Below, one piece after another: positions 35,137-45,142 of a stretch of 64,000 nucleotides of DNA. Source of the DNA: Frigoribacterium sp. Leaf263. Lineage in GTDB: Bacteria; Actinomycetota; Actinomycetes; Actinomycetales; Microbacteriaceae. The stretch covers positions 310,061 to 374,060 of the forward strand of contig NZ_LMMO01000004.1 in NCBI RefSeq assembly GCF_001422285.1, written 5' to 3'. The translations under genes were made by a program, and so were the position numbers. The notes under the pieces were generated by a model that did no database searches, had not been told where the DNA came from, and saw only the letters and a program-made list of their open reading frames with translations. Each line of letters starts with the position of its first letter. The first letter of the stretch is position 1.

Positions 35137-35685
35137 CTACGGCGTCGAGTCGGAGCCGGCGACCGGCCCCGTCGACGCGCGATCGAGTCTCAAGCCGAGC
35201 ACGGTCCGCACGGCGATGCCGCCCCCGCCGCGGTCGTCGTCGAGCCGGGTCATGCCGATCTTGCGGGCGACCCGCTCGGACGCCGTGTTGTCGGGGTGGA
35301 TGATGGCGACGAGCTCGTCGGCGATCCCGTGCTCGCGGGCGAGGTCGCGGCATGCGGCGGCGGCTTCGGTCGCGAGCCCCCGCCCCTGCAGCTCCGTGCG
35401 GACGTGGTATCCGACCTCGAGCTTCGGCTCGCCGTTCACGTCCTGCCAGGTCAGACCGCAGTCTCCGACGAAGACGCCCTCGCGGGTCTCGATGATCCAC
35501 AGCCCGAAGCCGTCGGCGGCGTAGTTCTCCTCGTTCCAGGCGATCCACCGAGCGGCCTCGTCGCGCGTCTTCGGGGCCGGGTAGAACTCCATCACCCGGG
35601 GATCCCCGAGGAGGCGCGCCATGTCATCGAGATCCCCCGACGTCATCGGCCGGAACCGGAGGCGCGGGGTCGCAGCGGGGAGCAC
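35137..35685 (-). CDS. RimJ/RimL-like GNAT acetyltransferase
   Basis: A 182-residue Acetyltransf_3-type protein: TPRLRFRPMTSGDLDDMARLLGDPRVMEFYP at the N-terminus, IIETREGVFVGDCGLTW, VGYHVRTELQGRGLATEAAAACRDLA (acetyl-CoA loop) and NTASERVARKIGM. The GTG at 35685 is chosen because TACAGT (35692-35697, - strand) lies 6 bases upstream and the family starts here. A longer reading from 35781 would overlap the small + strand gene at 35765. Confidence 0.85.
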   Translation of the reverse strand: MLPAATPRLRFRPMTSGDLDDMARLLGDPRVMEFYPAPKTRDEAARWIAWNEENYAADGFGLWIIETREGVFVGDCGLTWQDVNGEPKLEVGYHVRTELQGRGLATEAAAACRDLAREHGIADELVAIIHPDNTASERVARKIGMTRLDDDRGGGGIAVRTVLGLRLDRASTGPVAGSDSTP

Positions 35686-35764
35686 ACCAGCACTGTAGTC
35701 ACCGGCACCCACCCCGACCGCCCGACCCCTGGTCAGCACGGCCGGGAGCGAGCACACTGACGCC

Positions 35765-35878
35765 ATGATCTTCTCCGTCATCGCCCCACTGGTGCTGGGC
35801 GCGGCCTTCGTCGGCCTGTGCCTCGTCCTCCGAGACGAGCATCGTGCCCGCCGCGCTCGCCGCGGCCGCCCCGAGTAG
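35765..35878 (+). CDS. 37-residue single-span membrane protein
   Basis: An ATG at 35765 gives 37 codons: a hydrophobic span (MIFSVIAPLVLGAAFVGLCLVL) followed by a short, very basic tail (RDEHRARRARRGRP). CACACT sits 6 bases before the ATG, fitting the leaderless pattern. It probably sits in the membrane with the basic tail inside. It resembles the many tiny one-span proteins of actinobacteria; the function is unknown. Confidence 0.55.
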   Translation: MIFSVIAPLVLGAAFVGLCLVLRDEHRARRARRGRPE

Positions 35879-35947
35879 TCGCGCCGGCCGCTCGTCGGGA
35901 GGTGGGGCGGAGCTCCGGCAGGCCGCTCCGGGCGCTACCCTCGCGAT

Positions 35948-36382
35948 GTGAACAACCTCTGGGTCCGCGTGAAGACCTCCTCGGGCGCCCGGCTGTGGGT
36001 GCTGGCCCTGGCGGCTCTGACGCTCGTCTGCCTCATCGTCGGATTCGTGGCCGTCGGCGTCGGCGTGAGCAATCTCTCCGGCCTGTGCGGGGTGCTCGAC
36101 GAATTCGGCAATGAGACGCTCGAGTCGTGCGAGCGCGACGCCTCGAGTCTGGTGTGGGGCAGCGTGCTCGCGGTCGTCGGACTGTTCCTGGCCGGCTTCA
36201 CGGGGCTGGCCGGCGCCGTCGTGTGGTCCGTCGAGGGGCTCCGCCGCCCCTCCGACCGGCCCGCCGCCGGAGCGGACGGCCACCGTGCTGGCGCGACGGA
36301 CGGCGATCGCGCCGCCGTGACCGACGGCGACCGCATCGCTGCGACGGGCGACGACCGCGTCGCCGAGACTCCCCAGAGCTGA
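35948..36382 (+). CDS. Two-span membrane protein with repeat tail
   Basis: A 144-residue protein with two hydrophobic segments (about 16-40 and 68-93), a short Cys-containing extracytoplasmic loop (SGLCGVLDEF, LESCERD) that could form a disulfide, and a hydrophilic C-terminal tail made of degenerate [TS]-[DG]-[GD]-D-R repeats. TACCCT (35936-35941) is 6 bases before the GTG at 35948 (leaderless). The family is not recognised. Confidence 0.6.
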   Translation: MNNLWVRVKTSSGARLWVLALAALTLVCLIVGFVAVGVGVSNLSGLCGVLDEFGNETLESCERDASSLVWGSVLAVVGLFLAGFTGLAGAVVWSVEGLRRPSDRPAAGADGHRAGATDGDRAAVTDGDRIAATGDDRVAETPQS

Positions 36383-36733
36383 GACGCTGCGGTGGCGTCC
36401 GTGACGAGAAGATCGGCTCGAGTGGGGAATCCACGTGATCCCGGCGCCAGCCGCTGGTTCGGCTGAACCGGATCACTCGGCGGTGGAGGAGCCGACCGTG
36501 TCCGCTCCGCGGTCGTGCCGCCTCCGTCCGGGCCTCGGGCACGGCCTGCTGGCCGGGGTGGGGTGCCACCGCGAAACAGCTATTACGCATGGATGCGTAA
36601 TAGCTCGCGGCGCATGACATGCCCCTGGGATGGGAGCGCGGGCCGGGGCCGGAACTGGATCCGGGACGGGGCGGAGTGGGCGCGGAGCGGGAGCCGGAGC
36701 CGGCACGGGACCCGCACCGGGCTGAGGCCCGGG
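36383..36733. other. Intergenic region with an AT-rich perfect palindrome
   Basis: 351 bp between a + strand and a - strand gene, so no promoter for either is expected. The only structure is the palindrome at 36578-36605. The right part (36640-36720) is a purine-rich run of GGGAGCCGGAGCC-like units. No gene is supported. Confidence 0.4.
36578..36605. repeat. Perfect 13-bp inverted repeat in an AT-rich context
   Basis: AGCTATTACGCAT (36578-36590), GG, ATGCGTAATAGCT (36593-36605). Its composition differs from all the GC-rich terminators of the window and it has no gene promoter beside it. Confidence 0.7.
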
Positions 36734-37756
36734 CTAGGGCTGCTGCTCCGCTCGCGGTGCAGCCCCGCCGCTCTCGCCAGCGGGCCCAGCGGACCCAGCT
36801 GCGACAGCCTCGCCGGCGCGCACCCACCTCCGGGCCCGCGCGATGCGCACCAGCATCAGAGGCAGGACCACCAGCAGGATCGCGGCGAGGACGATGAGCA
36901 GCACGAGGCTGAAGACGTCGACCTCGTCCAGCAGTCGCGTGATCTGCTGGATCATCAGCCCCGTGTACAGCAGCGTGATCCACGCCACCTGGAACGGCAG
37001 GGTGATGCTCGAGACCTGCGCGTAGATCATCGCGGCGTCGCGCTCGGCGGGGTCGAGGTCGACCCGGCGGCGCCCCAGCACGGCCTTGCCGACCTTCTTC
37101 AGCAGCGTCGTGTCGCCGCCGACGCTCTCGCGCAGAGCACGGTTGAACGGTGCCGAGACGATCATGCAGGTTAGGGCGGACGCCGTGAACGCCAGCCCGA
37201 GCGCGACCAGCAGGCTCTCCGCCGCGTCCTCGAAGCCGACGAACACGACGAGGGCGAAGGAGGCGGCGATGAGGACCGCCCCGAACACGAGCGCGATGAT
37301 GACGACCTTCCGCCGGATCTCGCGCTGCGCGACCGGGGCCCACGGCGGCGCCCCCGCGCGATCGGCCTGCTCGCGCCGCAGCAGGGCGGGGCCGACGACG
37401 ACCGCCGCCGCGGTCAGCGCCGCGCCCACCGCGACGAACAGCACGGGCACCCACACCGGCGCGCCGTTGATCACGCCGTACGCCACGACCCCCGCCGCCC
37501 CCACGACCTCGGCGAGCCCGACGCCGAGGTACCAGGCCCGCAGGCGGCGCCGGCCGGCCGCGCCGCGCCGGACGTCCCACGTCGCGAGCAGCGACCCGAG
37601 CACGAGCGGCCCCCCGCCGAGGAGCAGCACCCCGAAGACGGCGAGCATCAGGGTCCACTCGTCCTCAGGAGGCGCGACCCCGAGAAGGAGGAGCGGCGCG
37701 GCGATGATCAGCCCCGTCAGGAGGAGGACGGACGCGACGGATGCCAGGACTCTCAT
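36734..37756 (-). CDS. Multi-span membrane protein, unknown
   Basis: A 340-residue integral membrane protein with about eight hydrophobic spans in pairs separated by basic loops (VRRGAAGRRRLRAW, LLRREQADRAG, REIRRKVV), and an Ala/Gly/Glu-rich C-terminal tail. The start is the ATG at 37756. There is no transporter or enzyme motif that I recognise. It is monocistronic. Confidence 0.7.
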   Translation of the reverse strand: MRVLASVASVLLLTGLIIAAPLLLLGVAPPEDEWTLMLAVFGVLLLGGGPLVLGSLLATWDVRRGAAGRRRLRAWYLGVGLAEVVGAAGVVAYGVINGAPVWVPVLFVAVGAALTAAAVVVGPALLRREQADRAGAPPWAPVAQREIRRKVVIIALVFGAVLIAASFALVVFVGFEDAAESLLVALGLAFTASALTCMIVSAPFNRALRESVGGDTTLLKKVGKAVLGRRRVDLDPAERDAAMIYAQVSSITLPFQVAWITLLYTGLMIQQITRLLDEVDVFSLVLLIVLAAILLVVLPLMLVRIARARRWVRAGEAVAAGSAGPAGESGGAAPRAEQQP

Positions 37757-37914
37757 GATGCGTGCCCCCCAGGCGGTCGCGGTCGAGGCCCCCGCAGCAG
37801 TGCTGACGACCTCTCACCAACCTAGGCCAACCGGCCAGACGACGATCATCGCCCGGCCCGGCGAGCCTCCCGCACCGGCCCCGCACCGGCCCCGAACCGG
37901 CCGACCTCACCGCC

Positions 37915-38784
37915 TCAGGGCTCGAGCCCCTCCGGCACGGGGTACCCGGCGAACGGCTCGGCGCGGCGCTCGAACTCGGCGCGGCGCGATTCGGGCAGCA
38001 GCCCGTTCGCCCCGTACGACAGGGCGATGGTCTCGGGCTCCCACCCCTCGTCCTCGGGGCTGGCGAGGCGTTCGGCGAAGGTGCCCTGGGCGTCGTCCTT
38101 CGACAGATCCTGGAATGTGAACGAGAGCCACTGGCCGGTCGGCCCCTCGATGCCGCCCGAGACGATCACCTGCTCGGGCAGCGTGGTGCCGCCGGTGTAC
38201 TCGAGCCGGTCAGCGTCCGGTTGCGGGTAGCGATCTTCGTCGTACACGGGTTCGGACCAGCCGTGTCGGGCGGCGACCTCGCCGATGATGGCGACCGCCG
38301 CCTCCTTCTCGGCCCACGTCCGCGGCACCGACGAGGTCTGCTCGGTCGGCAGGTTCACCACCTGCAGCAGCGACTCCCCGCCCCACCCGTTCTCGACCGG
38401 GAACGTCACGTCGATGTCGGCCTGATCCCCCGGAGGCGCGACCCACCTCACCGAGAACCGCTCGGTCAGCGCCGTCTTCATCTCGTCGATCATCGCCTCG
38501 CCCTCCGCCAGGCCCTCTTCGAGGCTCGGCCCCGCGAGCACCTCGTCGACGCCGATGTCCACCCGGCCGGGGTGCTCGCTCCAGTCGAGCTCGGTCTCGC
38601 GCCCCGAGGCGTCGACGACCGTGGTGATCACCGGTCCCGGCGACAGCAGCCAGGCCAGGGCGCCCAGGCCGAGGGTGGGCACGAGCAGAGCCAGGACGAC
38701 GACCGAGACGACCGTCCCCCGCCTGCTCGACCGGCTCCTCCTGCCCTCGTCGGCGGCGGGCGGCTCGTACGTGTCGGAGGGCAT
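37915..38784 (-). CDS. Membrane-anchored extracytoplasmic protein, unknown
   Basis: A 289-residue protein with a short basic N-terminus, one span (about 24-46, VVSVVVLALLVPTLGLGALAWLL) and an extracytoplasmic domain of about 240 residues rich in Glu/Asp. A cytoplasmic RRSRSSRR stretch sets the orientation with the C-terminus outside. No family is recognised. It is divergent from the SDR gene at 38896. Confidence 0.65.
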   Translation of the reverse strand: MPSDTYEPPAADEGRRSRSSRRGTVVSVVVLALLVPTLGLGALAWLLSPGPVITTVVDASGRETELDWSEHPGRVDIGVDEVLAGPSLEEGLAEGEAMIDEMKTALTERFSVRWVAPPGDQADIDVTFPVENGWGGESLLQVVNLPTEQTSSVPRTWAEKEAAVAIIGEVAARHGWSEPVYDEDRYPQPDADRLEYTGGTTLPEQVIVSGGIEGPTGQWLSFTFQDLSKDDAQGTFAERLASPEDEGWEPETIALSYGANGLLPESRRAEFERRAEPFAGYPVPEGLEP

Positions 38785-38895
38785 GGGGCCGAGTCTCGGG
38801 CAGATCGGCGGGCCTCCGCGTCCACCGCGAGGAGGACGGACCGCGCCGGAAGGGGGATCCAGGACGGTGGGAGGCGCGGGGTCCAGGATGCAGGG

Positions 38896-39633
38896 ATGGC
38901 ACACATCCTCGTCACCGGCTCGACCGACGGCCTCGGCCGCGGCGCCGCCGAAGCCCTGCTCGACCAGGGGCACCACGTCGTCGTCCACGCCCGCAGCGAC
39001 TCGCGCGGGGAGGTGCTGCAGCCCCTCGTCGACCGCGGAGCCCGACTCGTCGTCGCCGACCTCTCCGACCGCGACGCCGTCACGGCGCTCGCCGACGAGT
39101 TGAACGCGCTCGACACCCCGCTCGCCGCCGTCATCCACAACGCGGGACTCATCCGCGGTGCCGCCATGATGCCCGTCAACGTCGTCGCCCCGTACCTGCT
39201 CACCGCTCTCGTCACGGCGCCGACACGGCACGTGTATCTCAGCAGCGGCATGCACAAGAGCGGGACCGCCTCGGTGCTCGACGGCGTCGACTGGTCGGGG
39301 TCGCGCGAGACGGGGTCGTACTCCGACAGCAAGCTCTTCGTGACGGCGCTCTCGGCGGCTGTCGCGCGCCTCCGGCCCGACCTGCGGAGCAACGCGGTCG
39401 ACCCGGGCTGGGTGGCGACGAAGATGGGAGGCGCGGGGGCGCCCGACGACTTCGGACTCGGTCACCGCACCCAGCGGCTGCTGGCGCTCGGCGAGCTGGG
39501 CGAGGTCAGCGGGGCGTACTGGTTCCACGACGAGCAGCAGCGGCCGCACGACTCGGTCGGCGACGAGGGGTTCCAGGACGCCGTGCTCGCGGTGCTCGAG
39601 CGCGAGACGGGCGTCGCGCTGCCGCAGCGCTGA
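38896..39633 (+). CDS. SDR-family oxidoreductase
   Basis: A 245-residue short-chain dehydrogenase. It has VTGSTDGLGRGAAEALL (cofactor loop), the HNAG motif in VIHNAGLIRG, a serine in VYLSSGMHK and the catalytic pair in SYSDSKLFV. It is shorter than classical SDRs between NAG and the active site. CAGGAT lies 6 bases before the ATG (leaderless). The substrate is unknown. Confidence 0.85.
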   Translation: MAHILVTGSTDGLGRGAAEALLDQGHHVVVHARSDSRGEVLQPLVDRGARLVVADLSDRDAVTALADELNALDTPLAAVIHNAGLIRGAAMMPVNVVAPYLLTALVTAPTRHVYLSSGMHKSGTASVLDGVDWSGSRETGSYSDSKLFVTALSAAVARLRPDLRSNAVDPGWVATKMGGAGAPDDFGLGHRTQRLLALGELGEVSGAYWFHDEQQRPHDSVGDEGFQDAVLAVLERETGVALPQR

Positions 39634-39645
39634 GCGTGGGTGTGA

Positions 39646-39706
39646 GGCGGGTCCCCGTCATCGGCGGCGGGTCAGCGCTGACCGCCCCGGATGACGGGGA
39701 CCCGCC
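39646..39706. repeat. REP-like palindrome, family C copy 1; bidirectional terminator
   Basis: GGCGGGTCCCCGTCATC (39646-39662) and 39690-39706 are perfect 17-bp arms; the inner GGTCAGCGCTGACC (39670-39683) is itself a palindrome. It lies between converging genes. The related copy at 22666-22727 is inside a coding sequence. Confidence 0.75.
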
Positions 39707-39713
39707 GCACGTG

Positions 39714-40166
39714 TCACACAGGCTGCTCGACCACGCCCTTGCGGAGGATGAAGCAGCCGTACGGCCCCCAGTCCGACGTCCGCACGACGGCGAACGAGCG
39801 CCGCGCCGCCGCGTAGAAGTCGAACCGCTCCAGTGCCTCGACGGCGACCGGTCGCCCGGCCGCCGCGTCGAGCATCTCCTGGAACGCCTCCTGCACCGGC
39901 ACGACCCGGTCGGGGTCGCCGACCACCTGCATCCGCTTCACCGGGGCCGGCACGAACGTGTCGAGCGGCATCAGCGACAGGATCGCCGCCCCGGCCCGCG
40001 GCAGATCGCAGCCGGCCAGATCGATCACCCGTCCGTGGGTCGTGTCGGCCGCGATCGACGCCGCCGGGTGGTTCACGTCGCAGAGCAGCAGGTCGTCGCC
40101 GTGGCCCATCGACATGAGCACCATCAGCAGCTCGGCCGTCAGCGCGGGGTCGATCCCCTTCAGCAT
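39714..40166 (-). CDS. RbsD/FucU-family sugar mutarotase
   Basis: A 150-residue mutarotase that speeds conversion between anomeric or ring forms of a sugar. Family features are MLKGIDPALTAELLMVLMSMGHGDDLLLCDVNHPA, with the catalytic histidine in GHGD, and the C-terminal SDWGPYGCFILRKGV. The length and start fit FucU (L-fucose mutarotase) slightly better than RbsD. It is the last gene of the - strand ribose-type operon, 9 bp after the permease. Confidence 0.88.
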   Translation of the reverse strand: MLKGIDPALTAELLMVLMSMGHGDDLLLCDVNHPAASIAADTTHGRVIDLAGCDLPRAGAAILSLMPLDTFVPAPVKRMQVVGDPDRVVPVQEAFQEMLDAAAGRPVAVEALERFDFYAAARRSFAVVRTSDWGPYGCFILRKGVVEQPV

Positions 40167-40175
40167 GATCGCGTC

Positions 40176-41223
40176 CTACTCGCGAGCCGAGGCCCGGTTG
40201 TTGATCTGGTCGAACGCCACGGCCACGAGGATCAGCAGGCCGATCGCGATCTGCAGATAGAACGAGTTCACGGCCAGCAGGTTGCCGCCGTTGTTCAGCA
40301 CCCCGATCAGCAGAGCCCCGCACGCCGCGCCGATCGCACTGCCCCGGGCGCCCGACAGGCTCGCCCCGCCGATCACGCACGCCGCGATGGCCTGCAGCTC
40401 GAACCCGGTGCCCGCGGTCGGCACCCCGGCCCCGAGTCGCGAGGTCAGCAGCACCCCGCCGACCGCCGACAGCAGCCCGGCGATTCCGTAGACCGTGATC
40501 GTGACCAGCCGCACCGGCACGCCCGCCAGTCGTGCCGCCTCCGGGTTCGATCCGACGGCGTAGACGTAGCGGCCGAACACCGTGCGCTTCAGCACGAACG
40601 CCGCGATCGCTGCGATGACCACGAACAGGATCAGCAGGTTCGGGATGCCGACGACCGAGCCGTTCGCGATCTCCTGGAACCCGTCGGGCAGCCCCTGGAT
40701 GGTGTTCGCGTCGGTGATGACGAGCACGACGCCCCGGGCTATGCCGAGCATGCCGAGCGTCGCGATGAACGGCGGCAGCTTGAACCTCGTCACGAGCAGC
40801 CCGGTGATGATGCCGAGCACGGCGCCGACCAGGGCGCCGAGGAGGAGCGCGAGGGGGATCGGGACGCCCGCCACGAGCAGCTGGGCCGTCGCGGCGCCGG
40901 CCAGCCCGAGGATCGACCCGACCGAGAGGTCGATGCCCCCGGTGAGGATCACCATCAGCTGACCGATCGCGAGGATGCCGTAGATCGACACCTGACGCGC
41001 CAGGTTCGCGAGGTTGTTCCCGGTCAGGAAGTCGTCGCTCAGCAGAGTCAGCGCGCCGAACACGACGAGCAGGACGACGAGCACGCCGCTCTCGCGGCCG
41101 GCGATGCTGCCGAGCGTGGTGACCTTCGGCTTCGCTGCGGCCCGGGCGGCGGCGGCCGAGGCGTCGTCGCCGTTCCGCACCACCCGGATGGTCGTCGTCT
41201 CGATGGGTTCGCGCCACATCAGC

Positions 41224-41231
<8 letters not shown>
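40176..41231 (-). CDS. Ribose-type ABC transporter permease (RbsC-like)
   Basis: A 351-residue BPD_transp_2 permease. It has a 45-residue cytoplasmic N-terminus, then about eight to ten spans, with conserved ILTGGIDLSVGSILGLAG, FKLPPFIATLGMLGIARG and VIGGASLSGARGSAIGAACGALLIGVLNNG. It forms the membrane channel for the sugar. The start overlaps the ATPase stop by 8 bases, indicating coupling. Confidence 0.93.
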
Positions 41232-42830
<1,599 letters not shown>

Positions 42831-42831
<1 letters not shown>

Positions 42832-43868
42832 CAGTCGATCTCGGCGGTCTGGGGCTCGAGCAGCGACTTGATCTCGGGGGTCTCCATGTTGTCGCGGTCG
42901 GCCACCGCGACGCCGGGGTCGAGGCTCGCCGGCGGGATGCGGCCCTGGGTCGCCATCGCGGCCTCGACGACGCCCTGATAGCCGAGGAACCACGGGTTCT
43001 GCACGATCAGCGCGTCGATGCTGCCGTCGGCGAGGGCGGCGTTCTCGGCCGGGTCGGAGTCGAACGCGACGACGGCGATGTCGTCCGCCGCGTCGTTGTC
43101 CTTGATGGCCGTGGCCGCGCCGACGCCCGAGCTGTTGTTGTCGGCGAAGACGCCCACGAGATCCGGGTTGGCGGAGATCGCGTCGTTCACCTGCGAGGCG
43201 GCGGTCGCGATGTCGTTGTTGTTGTAGCTCTGCAGGCTGGAGTCGATGTCGGGGCAGTCGACGGCGAGCCCGGCGCGGAAGCCGGCGTCGCGATCCTGGT
43301 TGGCCTCGATGCCGGCGATGGGCGCCTCGACGAGCACCTTGCCCGTGGTCGTGCCCTGCTCGGTGAGCAGCTGGCACATGCGCTCGCCAGCGGCCGTGCC
43401 GGCGAGCACGTTGTTCGTGCCGATGTGGCCCTCGATCTCGGCCGTGACCTTCGTGTCGGCCGTGATGACCTTGATCCCGGCCTCGCGGGCGGCGTCGATG
43501 GAGGTGTTCAGCGCCTCGCTCGAGCTCGGTGCGATGAGGATGGCGTCGGCGCCGCGCGAGACGGAGTTCTCGACGAGCTGCACCTGGCCCGCGATGTCGG
43601 TCTCGGAGGTCGGACCGAACGTGTTCACCTCGATGCCGTAGTCGGTCGCGGCGGCCTCGGAGCCCGCCAGCAGGGTCTGCCAGTAGGCGGAGTCGCTGGC
43701 GCGGATGATGACGTCGACCTTGACTCCCGACGCCGCGCCTCCTGCCCCACCTCCGTTCGAGGCCGCCTCGGAGACCGTCGCCCGGCCGCCGACGACGCCG
43801 CCGACGAGAGCCACGAGGGCGATGGTCGCCACGAGGGAGAGTGAGAAGACTGTTCTAGATCGCGCCAT
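42831..43868 (-). CDS. Ribose-type sugar-binding protein (RbsB-like)
   Basis: A 345-residue Peripla_BP_4 protein. An N-terminal hydrophobic segment (about 8-28) is followed by a Gly-rich linker and the sugar-binding fold: VKVDVIIRASDSAYWQTLLAGSEAAATDYGIEV, GADAILIAPSSSEALN, DNNSSGVGAATAI. No lipobox cysteine is visible, unusual for a Gram-positive binding protein; it may stay anchored by its N-terminal span or be released. AGGTGG precedes the ATG. The hexanucleotide repeat and hairpin at 43908-43989 are in its 5' leader. Confidence 0.9.
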
Positions 43869-43905
43869 TGCGTTTCCACCTAGGTGTGAGAGGGGTTCGG
43901 GGTGC

Positions 43906-43938
<33 letters not shown>

Positions 43939-43944
43939 GGCGGT

Positions 43945-43989
43945 CGGCCGGCGCCTCCGGTCGACGAGCGGTTCCGGAGGCGCCGGCCG
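43945..43989 (-). terminator. 16-bp hairpin between isomerase and binding-protein genes
   Basis: CGGCCGGCGCCTCCGG (43945-43960) and 43974-43989 are exact complements with a 13-base loop; a second small hairpin (43990-44007) lies between it and the isomerase stop. It probably reduces or separates transcription from the isomerase gene into the transporter genes. Confidence 0.65.
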
Positions 43990-44010
43990 GGGAGCCGGGC
44001 GGCTCCCGTG

Positions 44011-44958
44011 TCAGGCGGTGCGGCCTGCGGGCGCGATGCTCATCAGCTCGTTGCGCAGACGCTGCGAGGCGATGCCGTCGGCCTGCTCGATGACCTGCGT
44101 GATGCGGTCGACGCCGACGGCCTCGATCTTCGCGATGAGCAGCTCGACGGTGGCGCGGTTGGTCTCCGCCTCCTCCTGAGCGTCCTCGCGGATCGGGAAC
44201 GTGTCGAAGTAGATGACGCCGTCGTAGTCGTGGCGAAGCAGGTAGTAGAGGAACTCGATCGTCTCGAACGGGTGGATCGACCCGATCATGAGCCCGTCGT
44301 CGTGGTCGTTGTTGCCGTCGTTGAGGTGGACGCCCCAGAGCTTGCCCTCGGCGAGGAGGAGGGCGGCGCCGAAGCCGGGCGCATCGCCGGCCATGAGCAT
44401 GTGGGCGAAGTCGAGGGTGGCGCCGACGTTGGGGCGGTCGATGAGCTGCAGCACGTGGAGGGTCTGGCCGACGCTGCGGATGACGGAGTGGACGCGCTCC
44501 TCGTAGGGCTTGTACTCGATGCTGATGCGCACGTCGGGGCGGTAGTCGGCGAGCTCCTGGAACGCCTCGACGATGCGGCCGAGGTCCTTCGCGTAGTCCT
44601 TCTGGAACGTGTAGTCGAAGCCGTCGAAGCCGAGCCAGACGGTGACGAGGTCGCTGCCGCCGAGGGCTGCGGCGTCGATGCCGGCCTTCGTCAGCTCGAT
44701 GGCCTCACGGCGGACGGCCTCGTCGCGGTTGCTGTACTCGCCGTGGACGAAGTCCTTGCGGAACCGCATGGCCACGCTGTTGAGGGTGAGTCCGAGCTCG
44801 TCGAGGAGGGGCTTCATGTCGGCGGGCTCGATGCCGACGAAGTGCTCGGGGTAGTTGAGATCGACGTAGTCGATGCCCTGGGTCGCGCTGATGCGGCGGA
44901 GGGCTGCGGCGGTGTCTCCACCGGCGATGAACGAGTTGAGGCGCGTGGCGAACTTCAT
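44011..44958 (-). CDS. Xylose-isomerase-like TIM-barrel sugar isomerase/epimerase
   Basis: A 315-residue AP-endonuclease-2 type TIM barrel that isomerises or epimerises a sugar or sugar phosphate with a divalent metal. Metal-site candidates are the glutamate in ISIEYKPYEERVHS, the aspartate and histidine in VGATLDFAHML, and the histidine in WGVHLNDGNNDHDDGLMIGSIHPFE. The ATG at 44958 has TACAGT 7 bases upstream (leaderless), under control of the operator at 44979. It is divergent from the kinase gene; the actual substrate (a pentose, psicose-like or deoxy sugar) cannot be decided. Confidence 0.85.
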   Translation of the reverse strand: MKFATRLNSFIAGGDTAAALRRISATQGIDYVDLNYPEHFVGIEPADMKPLLDELGLTLNSVAMRFRKDFVHGEYSNRDEAVRREAIELTKAGIDAAALGGSDLVTVWLGFDGFDYTFQKDYAKDLGRIVEAFQELADYRPDVRISIEYKPYEERVHSVIRSVGQTLHVLQLIDRPNVGATLDFAHMLMAGDAPGFGAALLLAEGKLWGVHLNDGNNDHDDGLMIGSIHPFETIEFLYYLLRHDYDGVIYFDTFPIREDAQEEAETNRATVELLIAKIEAVGVDRITQVIEQADGIASQRLRNELMSIAPAGRTA

Positions 44959-44965
44959 GGTGGTG

Positions 44966-44993
44966 ACTGTACGGATCATGACAAGCATTGTCA
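44966..44993 (-). promoter_or_regulatory. Isomerase promoter with TGACAA-N3-TTGTCA operator
   Basis: On the - strand TTGACA, a 17-base spacer and TACAGT (44966-44971) give a near-consensus promoter. The -35 is part of the inverted repeat TGACAAGCATTGTCA (44979-44993). The DeoR protein at 46047 is the likely ligand. Confidence 0.8.
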
Positions 44994-45064
44994 ACCCGCG
45001 TCATTCTGATTCACTTGGTTACGGGCCTTTGTGCTGTGTAGGCCGCGCTCTTCGACTCACAGCT

Positions 45065-45094
45065 TTGACAATTTTTGTCATCAGCGCCTAGTCT
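45065..45094 (+). promoter_or_regulatory. Kinase promoter with a second TGACAA-N3-TTGTCA operator
   Basis: TTGACA (45065-45070), an 18-base spacer and TAGTCT (45089-45094). TGACAATTTTTGTCA (45066-45080) has the same arms as the operator at 44979, 87 bp away centre to centre. One repressor could therefore silence both directions. Confidence 0.8.
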
Positions 45095-45142
45095 CGGCCC
45101 TGGCGACGGCAGGTCGCCCCGCATGATGAAGTGGAGAACGGC

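Noticed and set aside
35686..35781. N-terminal extension of the RimJ-like acetyltransferase
   Set aside because: It would overlap the small + strand gene at 35765, has no family similarity, and the GTG at 35685 has an exactly spaced TACAGT box.
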